In this document: one piece after another, positions 33,878 through 42,176 of the stretch
Layout: each line of letters opens with the position of its first letter
Position numbering within the stretch: the first letter of the stretch is position 1
Source: Pseudomonas baetica
GTDB taxonomy: Bacteria > Pseudomonadota > Gammaproteobacteria > Pseudomonadales > Pseudomonadaceae
Direction: 5' to 3'
DNA: 64,000 bases
Assembly (NCBI RefSeq): GCF_019733355.1
Contig: NZ_JAIHLQ010000016.1
Coordinates: 62,001 to 126,000 of the forward strand
The notes under the pieces: model-generated
Seen by the model: only the letters and a program-made list of their open reading frames with translations
Database searches by the model: none
Told to the model about the DNA's origin: nothing
Made by a program: the position numbers and the translations under genes

Positions 33878-34894
33878 ATGTCGGAAAAAGACACCATCGC
33901 CGTTCAATTGGTGCGTGAAGCACTGCTGCAGAGCTGTGCCCCGGGCGTGGCCACGGAAGACGTCTTGAACAAGGTCGGCATTGCTCCAGCCTTGCTGCAC
34001 GCAGGCGATGGCCGAGTACCAGCCTCGCAATACGCCAAACTCTGGCGCTTGCTGGCGCGGCGCGGCGATGACGAGTTTTTCGGCATGGACCCGCGCAAGC
34101 TCAAGTCAGGCAGCCTTGAGTTCCTCTGTCGTAGCGCGATGGCGCAACCGACACTTGCTGCCGGTTTGAGCAGCGGCCTGGGATTTCTGTCGCTGATGCT
34201 TGAACGTCTGCCCGCGCAACTGGTGCATCAGCAGAGCCTCGCGGAAATCGTTTTGCTTGAAGACGAACCTGAACCCGCCCGCGCCTTTACCTATTTCACC
34301 TACTGGATGATCGTCCACGGTGTTGCCTGCTGGCTGGCCGGTCGACGTATCCCGATCATGGCCATCGAACTGCGCTGCCTGGAACCGGACTTCACCGATG
34401 ATTATCGGGTGATGTTTTCGGAAAACCTGCGGTTCGACCGACCTCGCACACGGATGATTTTCTCTGCCGACTGCCTTGATCTGCCGATCAAACGCAGTGC
34501 TGAGGAATTGAAACGTTTCTTGGCCCACGCGCCGGCCAACATCCTGGTGAAGTACCGCGACCCACAAAGCTTTGCCAGTCGGATCAAACAGGATTTGCGT
34601 CAGTTGCCCGCCGAGAGTTGGCCTGAAACCGAAGCGCTGGCGCAGCAATTGTGCATGTCGGCTTCAACTTTGCGCCGACGCCTGGCGGAGGAAGGGCAGA
34701 CGTATCAGGGGCTCAAGGACAGTGTGCGCAAGGAGTTGGCAATTATGTGGCTGGCGGAGCCTTCGATCAGTTTTGTCGAGATCGCAGCGCGGCTAGGGTT
34801 TGCCGATGCCAGTTCGTTCTACAAAGCGTTTCGCAAGTGGTCGGGGTCCAATCCGGGGCACTATCGCACGTTGATCCTGAATGAGGCGGTCTGA
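33878..34894 (+). CDS. AraC-family regulator (arabinose-binding-like N-terminus)
   Basis: 338 residues from the ATG at 33878 (MSEKDTIAVQLVREALL); an upstream ATG at 33839 would give 351. The N-terminal part (about 15-200) resembles the OruR/ArgR-like arabinose-binding-like domain; the C-terminal AraC helix-turn-helix pair is clear (ALAQQLCMSASTLRRRLAEEG and FVEIAARLGFADASSFYKAF, then SGSNPGHYR). It precedes the acyl-CoA degradation operon on the same strand, separated by a REPIN, and is the likely activator of that operon (inference from position). Confidence 0.88.
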   Translation: MSEKDTIAVQLVREALLQSCAPGVATEDVLNKVGIAPALLHAGDGRVPASQYAKLWRLLARRGDDEFFGMDPRKLKSGSLEFLCRSAMAQPTLAAGLSSGLGFLSLMLERLPAQLVHQQSLAEIVLLEDEPEPARAFTYFTYWMIVHGVACWLAGRRIPIMAIELRCLEPDFTDDYRVMFSENLRFDRPRTRMIFSADCLDLPIKRSAEELKRFLAHAPANILVKYRDPQSFASRIKQDLRQLPAESWPETEALAQQLCMSASTLRRRLAEEGQTYQGLKDSVRKELAIMWLAEPSISFVEIAARLGFADASSFYKAFRKWSGSNPGHYRTLILNEAV

Positions 34895-34920
34895 TCCAGA
34901 TCATCCGTCGCCCGGCCCGG

Positions 34921-35010
34921 CGCCTTCGGGAGCAAGCCCCCTCCCACAGTTCAGATCAGTTCCCTCAGCTTGAAATGCATTCCCCTGTGGGAGGCGGCTC
35001 CCGAAGAGGC
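34921..35010. repeat. REPIN (inverted REP pair)
   Basis: CGCCTTCGGGAGCAAGCC (34921) to CTCCCACA and inverted CTGTGGGAGGCGGCTCCCGAAG (34985) flank a 36-base spacer. It separates the AraC-type gene from the acyl-CoA synthetase gene. Confidence 0.85.
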
Positions 35011-35157
35011 CGGAACGGGCAGCACACTTACCAGCGCTTGGCCAAACCAGTCAGCCACTTTGATGGCTTTGACCATTGCCCCAAGCCCACCACAGCGCGA
35101 CTATCCCTGTGTTGTTTACGGTTCCCAGCCTAATAAAAACACAGAGGGATTCTGGCA

Positions 35158-36822
35158 ATGCGCGATTACTTGTCTGCCACCGAACAGTTCAACTATCAGC
35201 ACACCGTCGATGCCGCGCTCAGCGGAACGCTTGAGGCGCTCAACGCCTGCGTCGAATGTTGCGACCGTCATGCATTGCCGGGGCGCATCGCGCTGTTCTG
35301 GGAAGGCCGCGACGGCGCGAGCGCGACCTACACCTTCAGCGACTTGCAGGACAAAGCCGCGCGTTTCGCCAATTTTCTTCTCGCCCAAGGCGTGCGCAAG
35401 GGCGACAAGGTTGCCGGCCTGCTGCCACGCAACATCGAATTGCTCATCACCGTGTTTGCCACCTGGCGTATCGGCGCGGTGTATCAACCGCTGTTTACCG
35501 CGTTCGGCCCCAAGGCCCTCGAACATCGGCTGAACAGCTCCGGCGCCAAAGTCGTGGTCACCGACGCCGTGAACCGACCGAAACTCACGGAAGTTGCAGA
35601 CTGCCCGACGCTGGTCACCGTCAGTGGCGCCAAAGGCCAAGGCATCGTCCGGGGCGATTTCAGTTTCTGGGCCGAACTGGCTCATTATTCCAATGCCTGC
35701 GAACCGGTGCTGCTGACTGGCGAAGACCCGTTCCTGTTGATGTTCACCTCGGGTACCACCGGCCCGTCGAAAGCGCTGTCGGTGCCGCTCAAAGCCATCG
35801 TCGCGTTCCAGAGCTACACTCGCGATGCCGTGGATCTTCGCCCGGAAGATGCGTTCTGGAATGTTGCCGATCCGGGCTGGGCCTACGGCATCTATTACGG
35901 CGTCACAGGCCCTATGTCGATGGGCCACCCGATCACCTTCTACGACGGCCCGTTTACCCTAGAAAGTACCTGCAGGGTGATCAACAAGTACGGCATCACC
36001 AACCTCACCGGTTCGCCAACGGCGTATCGCTTGCTGATTGCCGGCGGTGACGAGTTCGCCAAGTCGATCAAGGGCAAACTGCGCATCGTCAGCAGCGCGG
36101 GCGAGCCGCTGAACCCGGAAGTGATCCGCTGGTTCGCCGACAACCTCGACGTGGTCATACACGACCATTACGGCCAGACCGAACTGGGCATGGTCCTGTG
36201 CAATCACCACGGCCTCGAACACCCGGTTCATGTTGGCGCTGCCGGGTTTACCTCGCCGGGTCATCGCATCGTCGTGCTTGATGAGCAGTGCAACGAACTC
36301 GGTGTCGGCCAGCCTGGCATCCTCGCCGTCGACCGGCCCAAGTCGCCGATGTGCTGGTTTGCCGGTTACGAAGGTGTGCCCACCAAAGCCTTTGTCGGTG
36401 ATTACTACCTGAGCGGCGACACCGTGGAATGGAACCCGGACGGCAGCATCAGTTTCGTCGGTCGCAGCGACGACGTGATCACTACCTCTGGCTATCGCGT
36501 CGGCCCGTTCGACGTCGAAAGTGCGTTGATCGAACACCCGTCCGTGGTCGAAGCGGCGGTGGTCGGCAAGCCCGACCCGGAGCGCACTGAACTGGTCAAA
36601 GCGTTCGTCGTGCTCAGCGCGCAATACCGCGCCGCGCCGGAGTTGGCCGAAGAGCTGCGCCAACATGTACGCAAGCGTCTGGCCGCGCATTCCTACCCGC
36701 GTGAAATCGAATTTGTCAGTGAGTTGCCCAAAACCCCGAGCGGCAAATTACAGCGCTTTATCTTGCGCAACCAGGAAATCGCCAAGGCTCAAGAGGCCGC
36801 GGCGAAGAACGTTTCAGCTTGA
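35158..36822 (+). CDS. fadDx: Acyl-CoA synthetase (AMP-binding), PP_2213-like
   Basis: 554 residues. ANL-superfamily motifs: P-loop FTSGTTGPSKALSVP (about 197-211), YGQTELGM (A5), YLSGDTVEW (A7) and the catalytic Lys in PKTPSGKLQRF near the C-terminus. Overall closer to acetyl/short-chain or medium-chain acyl-CoA synthetases than to long-chain FadD. It activates a free acid to the CoA ester that feeds the downstream genes. It starts an operon of synthetase, SDR, thiolase, acyl-CoA dehydrogenase and hydratase, the same order as P. putida PP_2213-2217, from which the symbol is borrowed. Confidence 0.88.
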   Translation: MRDYLSATEQFNYQHTVDAALSGTLEALNACVECCDRHALPGRIALFWEGRDGASATYTFSDLQDKAARFANFLLAQGVRKGDKVAGLLPRNIELLITVFATWRIGAVYQPLFTAFGPKALEHRLNSSGAKVVVTDAVNRPKLTEVADCPTLVTVSGAKGQGIVRGDFSFWAELAHYSNACEPVLLTGEDPFLLMFTSGTTGPSKALSVPLKAIVAFQSYTRDAVDLRPEDAFWNVADPGWAYGIYYGVTGPMSMGHPITFYDGPFTLESTCRVINKYGITNLTGSPTAYRLLIAGGDEFAKSIKGKLRIVSSAGEPLNPEVIRWFADNLDVVIHDHYGQTELGMVLCNHHGLEHPVHVGAAGFTSPGHRIVVLDEQCNELGVGQPGILAVDRPKSPMCWFAGYEGVPTKAFVGDYYLSGDTVEWNPDGSISFVGRSDDVITTSGYRVGPFDVESALIEHPSVVEAAVVGKPDPERTELVKAFVVLSAQYRAAPELAEELRQHVRKRLAAHSYPREIEFVSELPKTPSGKLQRFILRNQEIAKAQEAAAKNVSA

Positions 36823-36838
36823 ATCCAAGGAAACAGTC

Positions 36839-37600
36839 ATGCAGATCGAGAACAAGGTTTTTATCGTCACCGGCGGCGCGTCGGGCCTGGGTGCGGCCAC
36901 CGCTGAACTGCTGGTGAATGCAGGCGCCAAAGTGATGCTGGTGGACATGAATGCCGAAGCGGTTGCCGCGCAAGCCGAACGTCTCGGTGCGCACAGCGTG
37001 GTGGCCGACATCAGCAACGAAGATGCTGCCGAAGCCGCCGTTCAGGCGACCGTCAAAGCCTTCGGCAGCCTGAACGGTCTGGTCAACTGCGCCGGTATCG
37101 TGCGTGGCGAAAAGATCCTCGGCAAGAACGGCCCGCATGCGCTGGCCAGTTTTGCCCAGGTGATCAACGTCAACCTGATCGGCAGCTTCAATATGCTGCG
37201 TCTGGCCGCTGCGGCGATTGCCGAAAGCAAAGCCAATGCTGACGGCGAACGTGGCGTAATCATCAACACCGCTTCGGTGGCGGCATTCGATGGCCAGATC
37301 GGTCAGGCCGCCTATTCGGCGTCCAAAGGCGCCATCGCCAGCCTGACCTTGCCGGCCGCCCGTGAACTGGCCCGCTTCGGCATTCGTGTGATGACCATCG
37401 CACCGGGCATTTTCGAAACCCCGATGATGGCCGGCATGACCCCGGAAGTCCGCGACTCCTTGGCTGCTGGCGTGCCGTTCCCACCGCGCTTGGGCAAGCC
37501 TGCCGAGTACGCCGCACTGGTTCGGCATATCATCGAAAACAGCATGCTCAACGGTGAGGTGATCCGTCTCGACGGTGCCTTGCGCATGGCCGCCAAGTAA
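36839..37600 (+). CDS. fadB2x: 3-hydroxyacyl-CoA dehydrogenase, type II SDR (HSD17B10-like)
   Basis: 253-residue short-chain dehydrogenase. NAD-binding TGGASGLG near the N-terminus, NCAGI, and the catalytic YSASKG are intact. The extended loop KILGKNGPHALASFAQVINVN is typical of the HSD17B10 group, which oxidises 3-hydroxyacyl-CoAs including 2-methyl-3-hydroxybutyryl-CoA of isoleucine breakdown. It starts 16 bases after the synthetase gene and ends 12 before the thiolase gene. Confidence 0.91.
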   Translation: MQIENKVFIVTGGASGLGAATAELLVNAGAKVMLVDMNAEAVAAQAERLGAHSVVADISNEDAAEAAVQATVKAFGSLNGLVNCAGIVRGEKILGKNGPHALASFAQVINVNLIGSFNMLRLAAAAIAESKANADGERGVIINTASVAAFDGQIGQAAYSASKGAIASLTLPAARELARFGIRVMTIAPGIFETPMMAGMTPEVRDSLAAGVPFPPRLGKPAEYAALVRHIIENSMLNGEVIRLDGALRMAAK

Positions 37601-37612
37601 GGAGGATTTGTC

Positions 37613-38806
37613 ATGACCATTTCCAACGATCCGATTGTCATCGTCAGCGCTGTCCGCACCCCCATGGGCGGCTTTCAAGGCGAACTGAAAAGCCTCACCG
37701 CGCCACAACTCGGCGCTGCCGCGATCAAGGCTGCGGTTGAGCGTGCAGGTCTTGCCAGCGACTCGGTCGACGAAGTGCTGTTCGGTTGCGTATTGCCCGC
37801 TGGCCTCGGTCAGGCGCCTGCGCGTCAGGCCGCACTCGGCGCCGGGCTGGATAAATCGACCCGTTGCACCACGGTCAACAAAATGTGTGGCTCAGGCATG
37901 GAAACCACCATGCTCGCCCACGACATGTTGGTCGCTGGCAGCGCCGATGCGGTCATTGCCGGCGGCATGGAAAGCATGTCCAACTCGCCTTATCTGCTGG
38001 ATCGTGCCCGCGCCGGTTACCGCATGGGCCATGGCCGCGTGCTTGATTCGATGTTCCTCGACGGGCTCGAAGATGCCTACGACAAAGGCCGGCTGATGGG
38101 CACCTTCGCCGAAGATTGCGCCGAAAGCCATCACTTTAGCCGTGAAGCCCAGGACGCGTTCGCTATCGCTTCGACCACCCGCGCCCAGCAAGCGATCAAG
38201 GACGGCAGCTTCAAGGCTGAAATCGTTCCGCTGACCGTGACCGTCGGCAAAGAGCAGGTGCTGATCAGCCATGACGAGCAGCCGCCGAAAGCCAAACTCG
38301 ACAAGATCGCCTCACTGAAGCCGGCGTTCCGCGAAGGCGGCACGGTGACGGCGGCGAACTCCAGTTCGATCTCTGATGGCGCCGCTGCACTGGTGCTGAT
38401 GCGTCAGTCGCAGGCGCAGAAACTCGGTTTGAAACCGCTTGCCGTCATTCATGGGCACGCAGCGTTCGCCGACACCCCGGGCCTGTTCCCGGTGGCGCCG
38501 ATTGGTGCGATCAAGAAATTGATCAAGAAAACCGGTTGGTCGTTGGGCGACGTTGATCTGTTCGAGGTCAACGAAGCGTTTGCTGTGGTCGGCATGGCGG
38601 CGATGACTCAATTGGAAATTCCTCACGACAAACTCAACGTGCACGGCGGCGCCTGTGCCTTGGGCCATCCGATCGGTGCATCCGGCGCGCGGATTCTGGT
38701 GACCTTGCTGTCGGCATTGCGCCAGAGAAACCTCAAGCGCGGTATCGCGGCAATTTGCATCGGCGGCGGGGAAGCGACGGCCGTGGCCGTGGAATGCGTC
38801 TACTAA
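37613..38806 (+). CDS. fadAx: Acetyl-CoA acyltransferase (thiolase)
   Basis: 397 residues, normal thiolase length. The nucleophilic Cys is in TTVNKMCGSGMETTM; the other catalytic elements are VNEAFAV, GGACALGHPIGASG and CIGGGEATA. It cleaves 3-ketoacyl-CoA (for instance 2-methylacetoacetyl-CoA to propionyl-CoA and acetyl-CoA) at the end of the spiral encoded by this operon. GGAGG stands before the ATG. Confidence 0.92.
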   Translation: MTISNDPIVIVSAVRTPMGGFQGELKSLTAPQLGAAAIKAAVERAGLASDSVDEVLFGCVLPAGLGQAPARQAALGAGLDKSTRCTTVNKMCGSGMETTMLAHDMLVAGSADAVIAGGMESMSNSPYLLDRARAGYRMGHGRVLDSMFLDGLEDAYDKGRLMGTFAEDCAESHHFSREAQDAFAIASTTRAQQAIKDGSFKAEIVPLTVTVGKEQVLISHDEQPPKAKLDKIASLKPAFREGGTVTAANSSSISDGAAALVLMRQSQAQKLGLKPLAVIHGHAAFADTPGLFPVAPIGAIKKLIKKTGWSLGDVDLFEVNEAFAVVGMAAMTQLEIPHDKLNVHGGACALGHPIGASGARILVTLLSALRQRNLKRGIAAICIGGGEATAVAVECVY

Positions 38807-38822
38807 GGCCAACCATTCCCAA

Positions 38823-38911
38823 CGGAGGGAGGGGCTTGCTCCCGAAGTGGCCGTGTCAGTCAGATCACTTTTGAATGACACACCGCTTTCGGGAGCAAGC
38901 CCACTCCCACA
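38823..38911. repeat. REPIN inside the acyl-CoA operon
   Basis: GGAGGGAGGGGCTTGCTCCC (about 38824) and inverted CACCGCTTTCGGGAGCAAGC (38881) to CTCCCACA, with a spacer containing GTGTCA and TGACAC arms. It occupies the 143-base gap between the thiolase and acyl-CoA dehydrogenase genes and would appear in the transcript as a strong hairpin. Confidence 0.85.
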
Positions 38912-38949
38912 GGGTTCTGTGTAGTCACCCCCGGATTTAAGGATTCACC

Positions 38950-40077
38950 ATGATTGCCAACGAAGACCAAACCCAGATCCGCGACATGGCCCGGCAGTTT
39001 GCCGAGGAGCGGCTGAAACCGTTCGCCGCCGAGTGGGATCGCGAACACCGGTTTCCCAAGGAAGCCATCGGCGAAATGGCCGAACTGGGCTTCTTCGGCA
39101 TGCTCGTGCCGGAGCAGTGGGGCGGTTGCGACACCGGTTACCTGGCCTATGCCATGGCCCTGGAAGAAATCGCGGCCGGTGACGGCGCCTGCTCGACCAT
39201 CATGAGCGTGCACAACTCGGTGGGGTGCGTGCCCATTCTCAAGTTTGGCAACGACGATCAGCGCGAGCGCTTCCTCAAACCGCTGGCCAGCGGCGCGATG
39301 CTCGGCGCGTTCGCGCTGACCGAGCCGCAAGCCGGTTCCGATGCGAGCAGCCTGAAAACCCGTGCACGCCTGGAAGGTGATCACTACGTGCTCAATGGCT
39401 GCAAACAGTTCATCACGTCCGGGCAAAACGCCGGGATCGTCATTGTGTTTGCGGTGACCGATCCGAGTGCCGGAAAACGCGGAATCACCGCGCTTATCGT
39501 GCCGACCGATTCGCCGGGCTACAAAGTGGCCCGCGTTGAAGACAAGCTCGGCCAGCATGCTTCGGACACCTGCCAGATTCTCTTCGAAGACGTCAAAGTC
39601 CCAGTCGCGAACCGTTTGGGCGAGGAGGGCGAGGGCTACAAGATCGCCTTGGCCAACCTTGAGGGCGGGCGCGTCGGCATTGCTTCGCAATCGGTGGGCA
39701 TGGCCCGCGCCGCGTTCGAAGCCGCGCGCGATTACGCCCGCGAGCGCGACACCTTCGGCAAGCCGATCATCGAGCATCAGGCCGTGGCGTTCCGTCTCGC
39801 GGACATGGCCACCCAGATCGCCGTTGCCCGGCAAATGGTGCATTACGCCGCCGCGCTGCGTGACAGTGGTCAACCGGCCTTGGTCGAGGCGTCGATGGCC
39901 AAGTTGTTCGCCTCGGAAATGGCCGAGAAGGTCTGCTCGATGGCATTGCAAACCCTGGGCGGTTACGGTTACCTCAACGACTTCCCGCTGGAGCGCATTT
40001 ACCGCGACGTGCGTGTCTGCCAGATCTACGAAGGCACCAGTGATATTCAGCGCATGGTCATTTCGCGCAATCTTTGA
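38950..40077 (+). CDS. fadEx: Short/branched-chain acyl-CoA dehydrogenase
   Basis: 375-residue FAD flavoprotein oxidising acyl-CoA to enoyl-CoA. Family features: ALTEPQAGSDASSLKTRA, KQFITSGQNAGI, ADMATQIAVARQMV and the catalytic Glu in CQIYEGTSDIQRMVIS. The position matches PP_2216 of P. putida (butyryl/2-methylbutyryl-CoA range). Separated from the thiolase gene by a REPIN and followed 16 bases later by the hydratase gene. Confidence 0.9.
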   Translation: MIANEDQTQIRDMARQFAEERLKPFAAEWDREHRFPKEAIGEMAELGFFGMLVPEQWGGCDTGYLAYAMALEEIAAGDGACSTIMSVHNSVGCVPILKFGNDDQRERFLKPLASGAMLGAFALTEPQAGSDASSLKTRARLEGDHYVLNGCKQFITSGQNAGIVIVFAVTDPSAGKRGITALIVPTDSPGYKVARVEDKLGQHASDTCQILFEDVKVPVANRLGEEGEGYKIALANLEGGRVGIASQSVGMARAAFEAARDYARERDTFGKPIIEHQAVAFRLADMATQIAVARQMVHYAAALRDSGQPALVEASMAKLFASEMAEKVCSMALQTLGGYGYLNDFPLERIYRDVRVCQIYEGTSDIQRMVISRNL

Positions 40078-40093
40078 GAAGGAATTTTTATTC

Positions 40094-40867
40094 ATGACTT
40101 ACGAAACGATTCTGCTGGAAATCCACGGCCGCGTCGGCCTGATCACCCTGAACCGCCCGCAGGCGCTGAACGCGCTGAACGCGCAACTGGTCAGCGAAGT
40201 GAACCATGCGCTCGATGGGCTGGAAGCTGACGCGAACATTGGTTGCATCGTCCTCACCGGTTCGAAGAAAGCCTTCGCGGCCGGTGCCGACATCAAGGAA
40301 ATGGCCGAGCTGACCTATCCGCAGATCTACATGGACGATCTGTTCAGCGACAGCGACCGTGTAGCCAATCGGCGCAAGCCGATCATCGCAGCGGTCAACG
40401 GCTTCGCCCTCGGCGGGGGCTGTGAACTGGCGTTGATGTGCGACTTTATTCTGGCCGGCGACAACGCCAAATTCGGTCAGCCGGAAATCAATCTCGGCGT
40501 CCTGCCGGGCATGGGCGGCACCCAGCGCCTGACCCGTGCCGTGGGCAAAGCCAAGGCCATGGAAATGTGCCTGAGCGGGCGTTTGATTGATGCAGTGGAG
40601 GCCGAGCGCTGTGGCATCGTCGCGCGGATCGTGCCGAGTGATGAACTGCTGGATGAAGCGCTGAAGGTGGCGGCCGTGATCGCCAGCAAGTCGCTGCCGA
40701 TTGCGATGATGATCAAGGAAAGCGTCAACCGAGCGTTCGAGGTCAACCTGACGGAAGGTGTGCGTTTTGAGCGCCGGGTGTTCCATGCGGCGTTTGCCAC
40801 GCAGGATCAGAAGGAAGGAATGGCGGCGTTTGTGGCCAAGCGGCCGCCGGAGTTTACCGGTAAGTGA
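40094..40867 (+). CDS. fadB1x: Enoyl-CoA hydratase
   Basis: 257-residue crotonase. Oxyanion-hole motifs FAAGADIKEM and ALGGGCELALMCDF, and both hydratase glutamates (in GGGCELAL... FGQPEINLGVLPGMGGTQ) are in place. It hydrates the enoyl-CoA from the preceding dehydrogenase to the 3-hydroxyacyl-CoA used by the SDR, completing the operon. AAGGAA precedes the ATG. A REPIN follows, at the convergence with the minus-strand pair. Confidence 0.91.
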   Translation: MTYETILLEIHGRVGLITLNRPQALNALNAQLVSEVNHALDGLEADANIGCIVLTGSKKAFAAGADIKEMAELTYPQIYMDDLFSDSDRVANRRKPIIAAVNGFALGGGCELALMCDFILAGDNAKFGQPEINLGVLPGMGGTQRLTRAVGKAKAMEMCLSGRLIDAVEAERCGIVARIVPSDELLDEALKVAAVIASKSLPIAMMIKESVNRAFEVNLTEGVRFERRVFHAAFATQDQKEGMAAFVAKRPPEFTGK

Positions 40868-40884
40868 TGCGTCGCCCCGGCTGA

Positions 40885-40965
40885 CGCCTTCGCGAGCAGG
40901 CTCGCTCCCACATTGGTTCTGCGTTGTACGCAAATCTCCTGTGGGAGCGAGCCTGCTCGCGAAGC
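40885..40965. repeat. REPIN (inverted REP pair)
   Basis: CGCCTTCGCGAGCAGGCTCG then CTCCCACA (40885-40912) and its near-perfect inverse TGTGGGAGCGAGCCTGCTCG then CGAAG (40940-40964). This is the cleanest copy in the window and defines the local consensus. It lies between two convergent catabolic units. Confidence 0.9.
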
Positions 40966-41021
40966 TTTTGAGGCCAGATCAAAAGATCGTAGCCTCGTTC
41001 CACTCGACAGCTCCTTCAGGA

Positions 41022-42173
41022 TTAGAGCTGGTAGTTTTTCAGTTCGCGGGCAATCACCATCCGCTGAATCTCGCTCGACCCTTCATAAATCTGGGTAATC
41101 CGCGCATCGCGGTAATACTTCTCGACCGGATAGTCCTCCAGATACCCATACCCGCCATGAATCTGAATCGCTGACGAACAGACCTTCTCGGCCATTTCCG
41201 AAGCAAACAATTTGGCCTGCGAAGCCTCTGACAGGCAAGGTTTGCCCGCCGTGCGCAGCCGCGCCGCGTGCAGGATCATCAATCGCGCCGCATTCAATTG
41301 CATGTGCATGTCGGCCAGCAGGTTGGCGATGCTTTGGTGCTCGTTGATCGGTTTACCGAACTGCACCCGATCACGCGAGTAAGCCAGCGCCGCTTCAAAC
41401 GCTGCTCGGGCGATGCCGAGCGCCTGCGCGGCGATGCCGATGCGTCCGCCTTCAAGGTTGGACAGGGCAATCGCCAGACCCTTGCCGCGTTCCCCGAGCA
41501 GGTTGGCCTCTGGAATGCTGCAGTTGCTCAGCGTCACCGCGCAAGTGTCGGAGGCGCGGATGCCCATTTTGTGTTCGGTGCGATCCACGATGAACCCCGG
41601 TGTTTCAGTCGGCACCAGAAACGCCGAGATCCCTTTCTTGCCAAGATCCGGATCGGTCACCGCAAACACGATGGCCAGTTTCGCCCGTTTGCCGTTGCTG
41701 ACGAATTGCTTGGCGCCGTTGATCACCCACTGGCCATCACGCAGTTCGGCGCGAGTGCGCAGGTTGTGCGCTTCGGAGCCGGCCTGGGGTTCGGTCAGGC
41801 AGAAGCAGCCGATGACCTGACCACTGGCCAAATCCGCTAACCAGGTCTGCTTCTGAGCTTCGCTGCCGTAGTTGAGCACCGGGCCGCAACCGACGGAGTT
41901 GTGAATGCTCATGAATGCGCCCGTCGCACCGTCGCCTGCGGAGATTTCTTCGACCGCCAACGCATACGCCACATAGTCGACGTAAGTGCCGCCCCATTCT
42001 TCAGGGAAGACCATGCCCAGCAGACCCAGTTCGCCCATTTTCGCCACCAAAGCGTCGTCGATCCAGCCAGCCTTTTCCCAGGCTTGTGCGTGGGGCGCGA
42101 TTTCGCCGCGGGCAAAGTCCCGGGCCATGTCGCGGATCATTACTTGTTCTTCAGTCAGTTCGAGATCGTGCAT
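41022..42173 (-). CDS. Acyl-CoA dehydrogenase, isobutyryl-CoA-dehydrogenase-like
   Basis: 383 residues with acyl-CoA dehydrogenase features CLTEPQAGSEAHNLRTRA, KQFVSNGKRAKLAIVFAVTD, ADMHMQLNAARLMI and ITQIYEGSSEIQRMVIAREL. It is paralogous to the gene at 38950 but closer in feel to isobutyryl-CoA dehydrogenase, and it sits 3 bases after the 3-hydroxyisobutyryl-CoA hydrolase-like gene, which supports a role in valine degradation. Exact substrate not proven by sequence. Confidence 0.88.
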   Translation of the reverse strand: MHDLELTEEQVMIRDMARDFARGEIAPHAQAWEKAGWIDDALVAKMGELGLLGMVFPEEWGGTYVDYVAYALAVEEISAGDGATGAFMSIHNSVGCGPVLNYGSEAQKQTWLADLASGQVIGCFCLTEPQAGSEAHNLRTRAELRDGQWVINGAKQFVSNGKRAKLAIVFAVTDPDLGKKGISAFLVPTETPGFIVDRTEHKMGIRASDTCAVTLSNCSIPEANLLGERGKGLAIALSNLEGGRIGIAAQALGIARAAFEAALAYSRDRVQFGKPINEHQSIANLLADMHMQLNAARLMILHAARLRTAGKPCLSEASQAKLFASEMAEKVCSSAIQIHGGYGYLEDYPVEKYYRDARITQIYEGSSEIQRMVIARELKNYQL

Positions 42174-42176
42174 GGC

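Noticed and set aside
35070..35120. Sigma-54 promoter upstream of the acyl-CoA synthetase gene
   Set aside because: GGCTTTGACCATTGCC resembles the element, but the GG-GC spacing is 11 instead of 10 and the CAC is absent.
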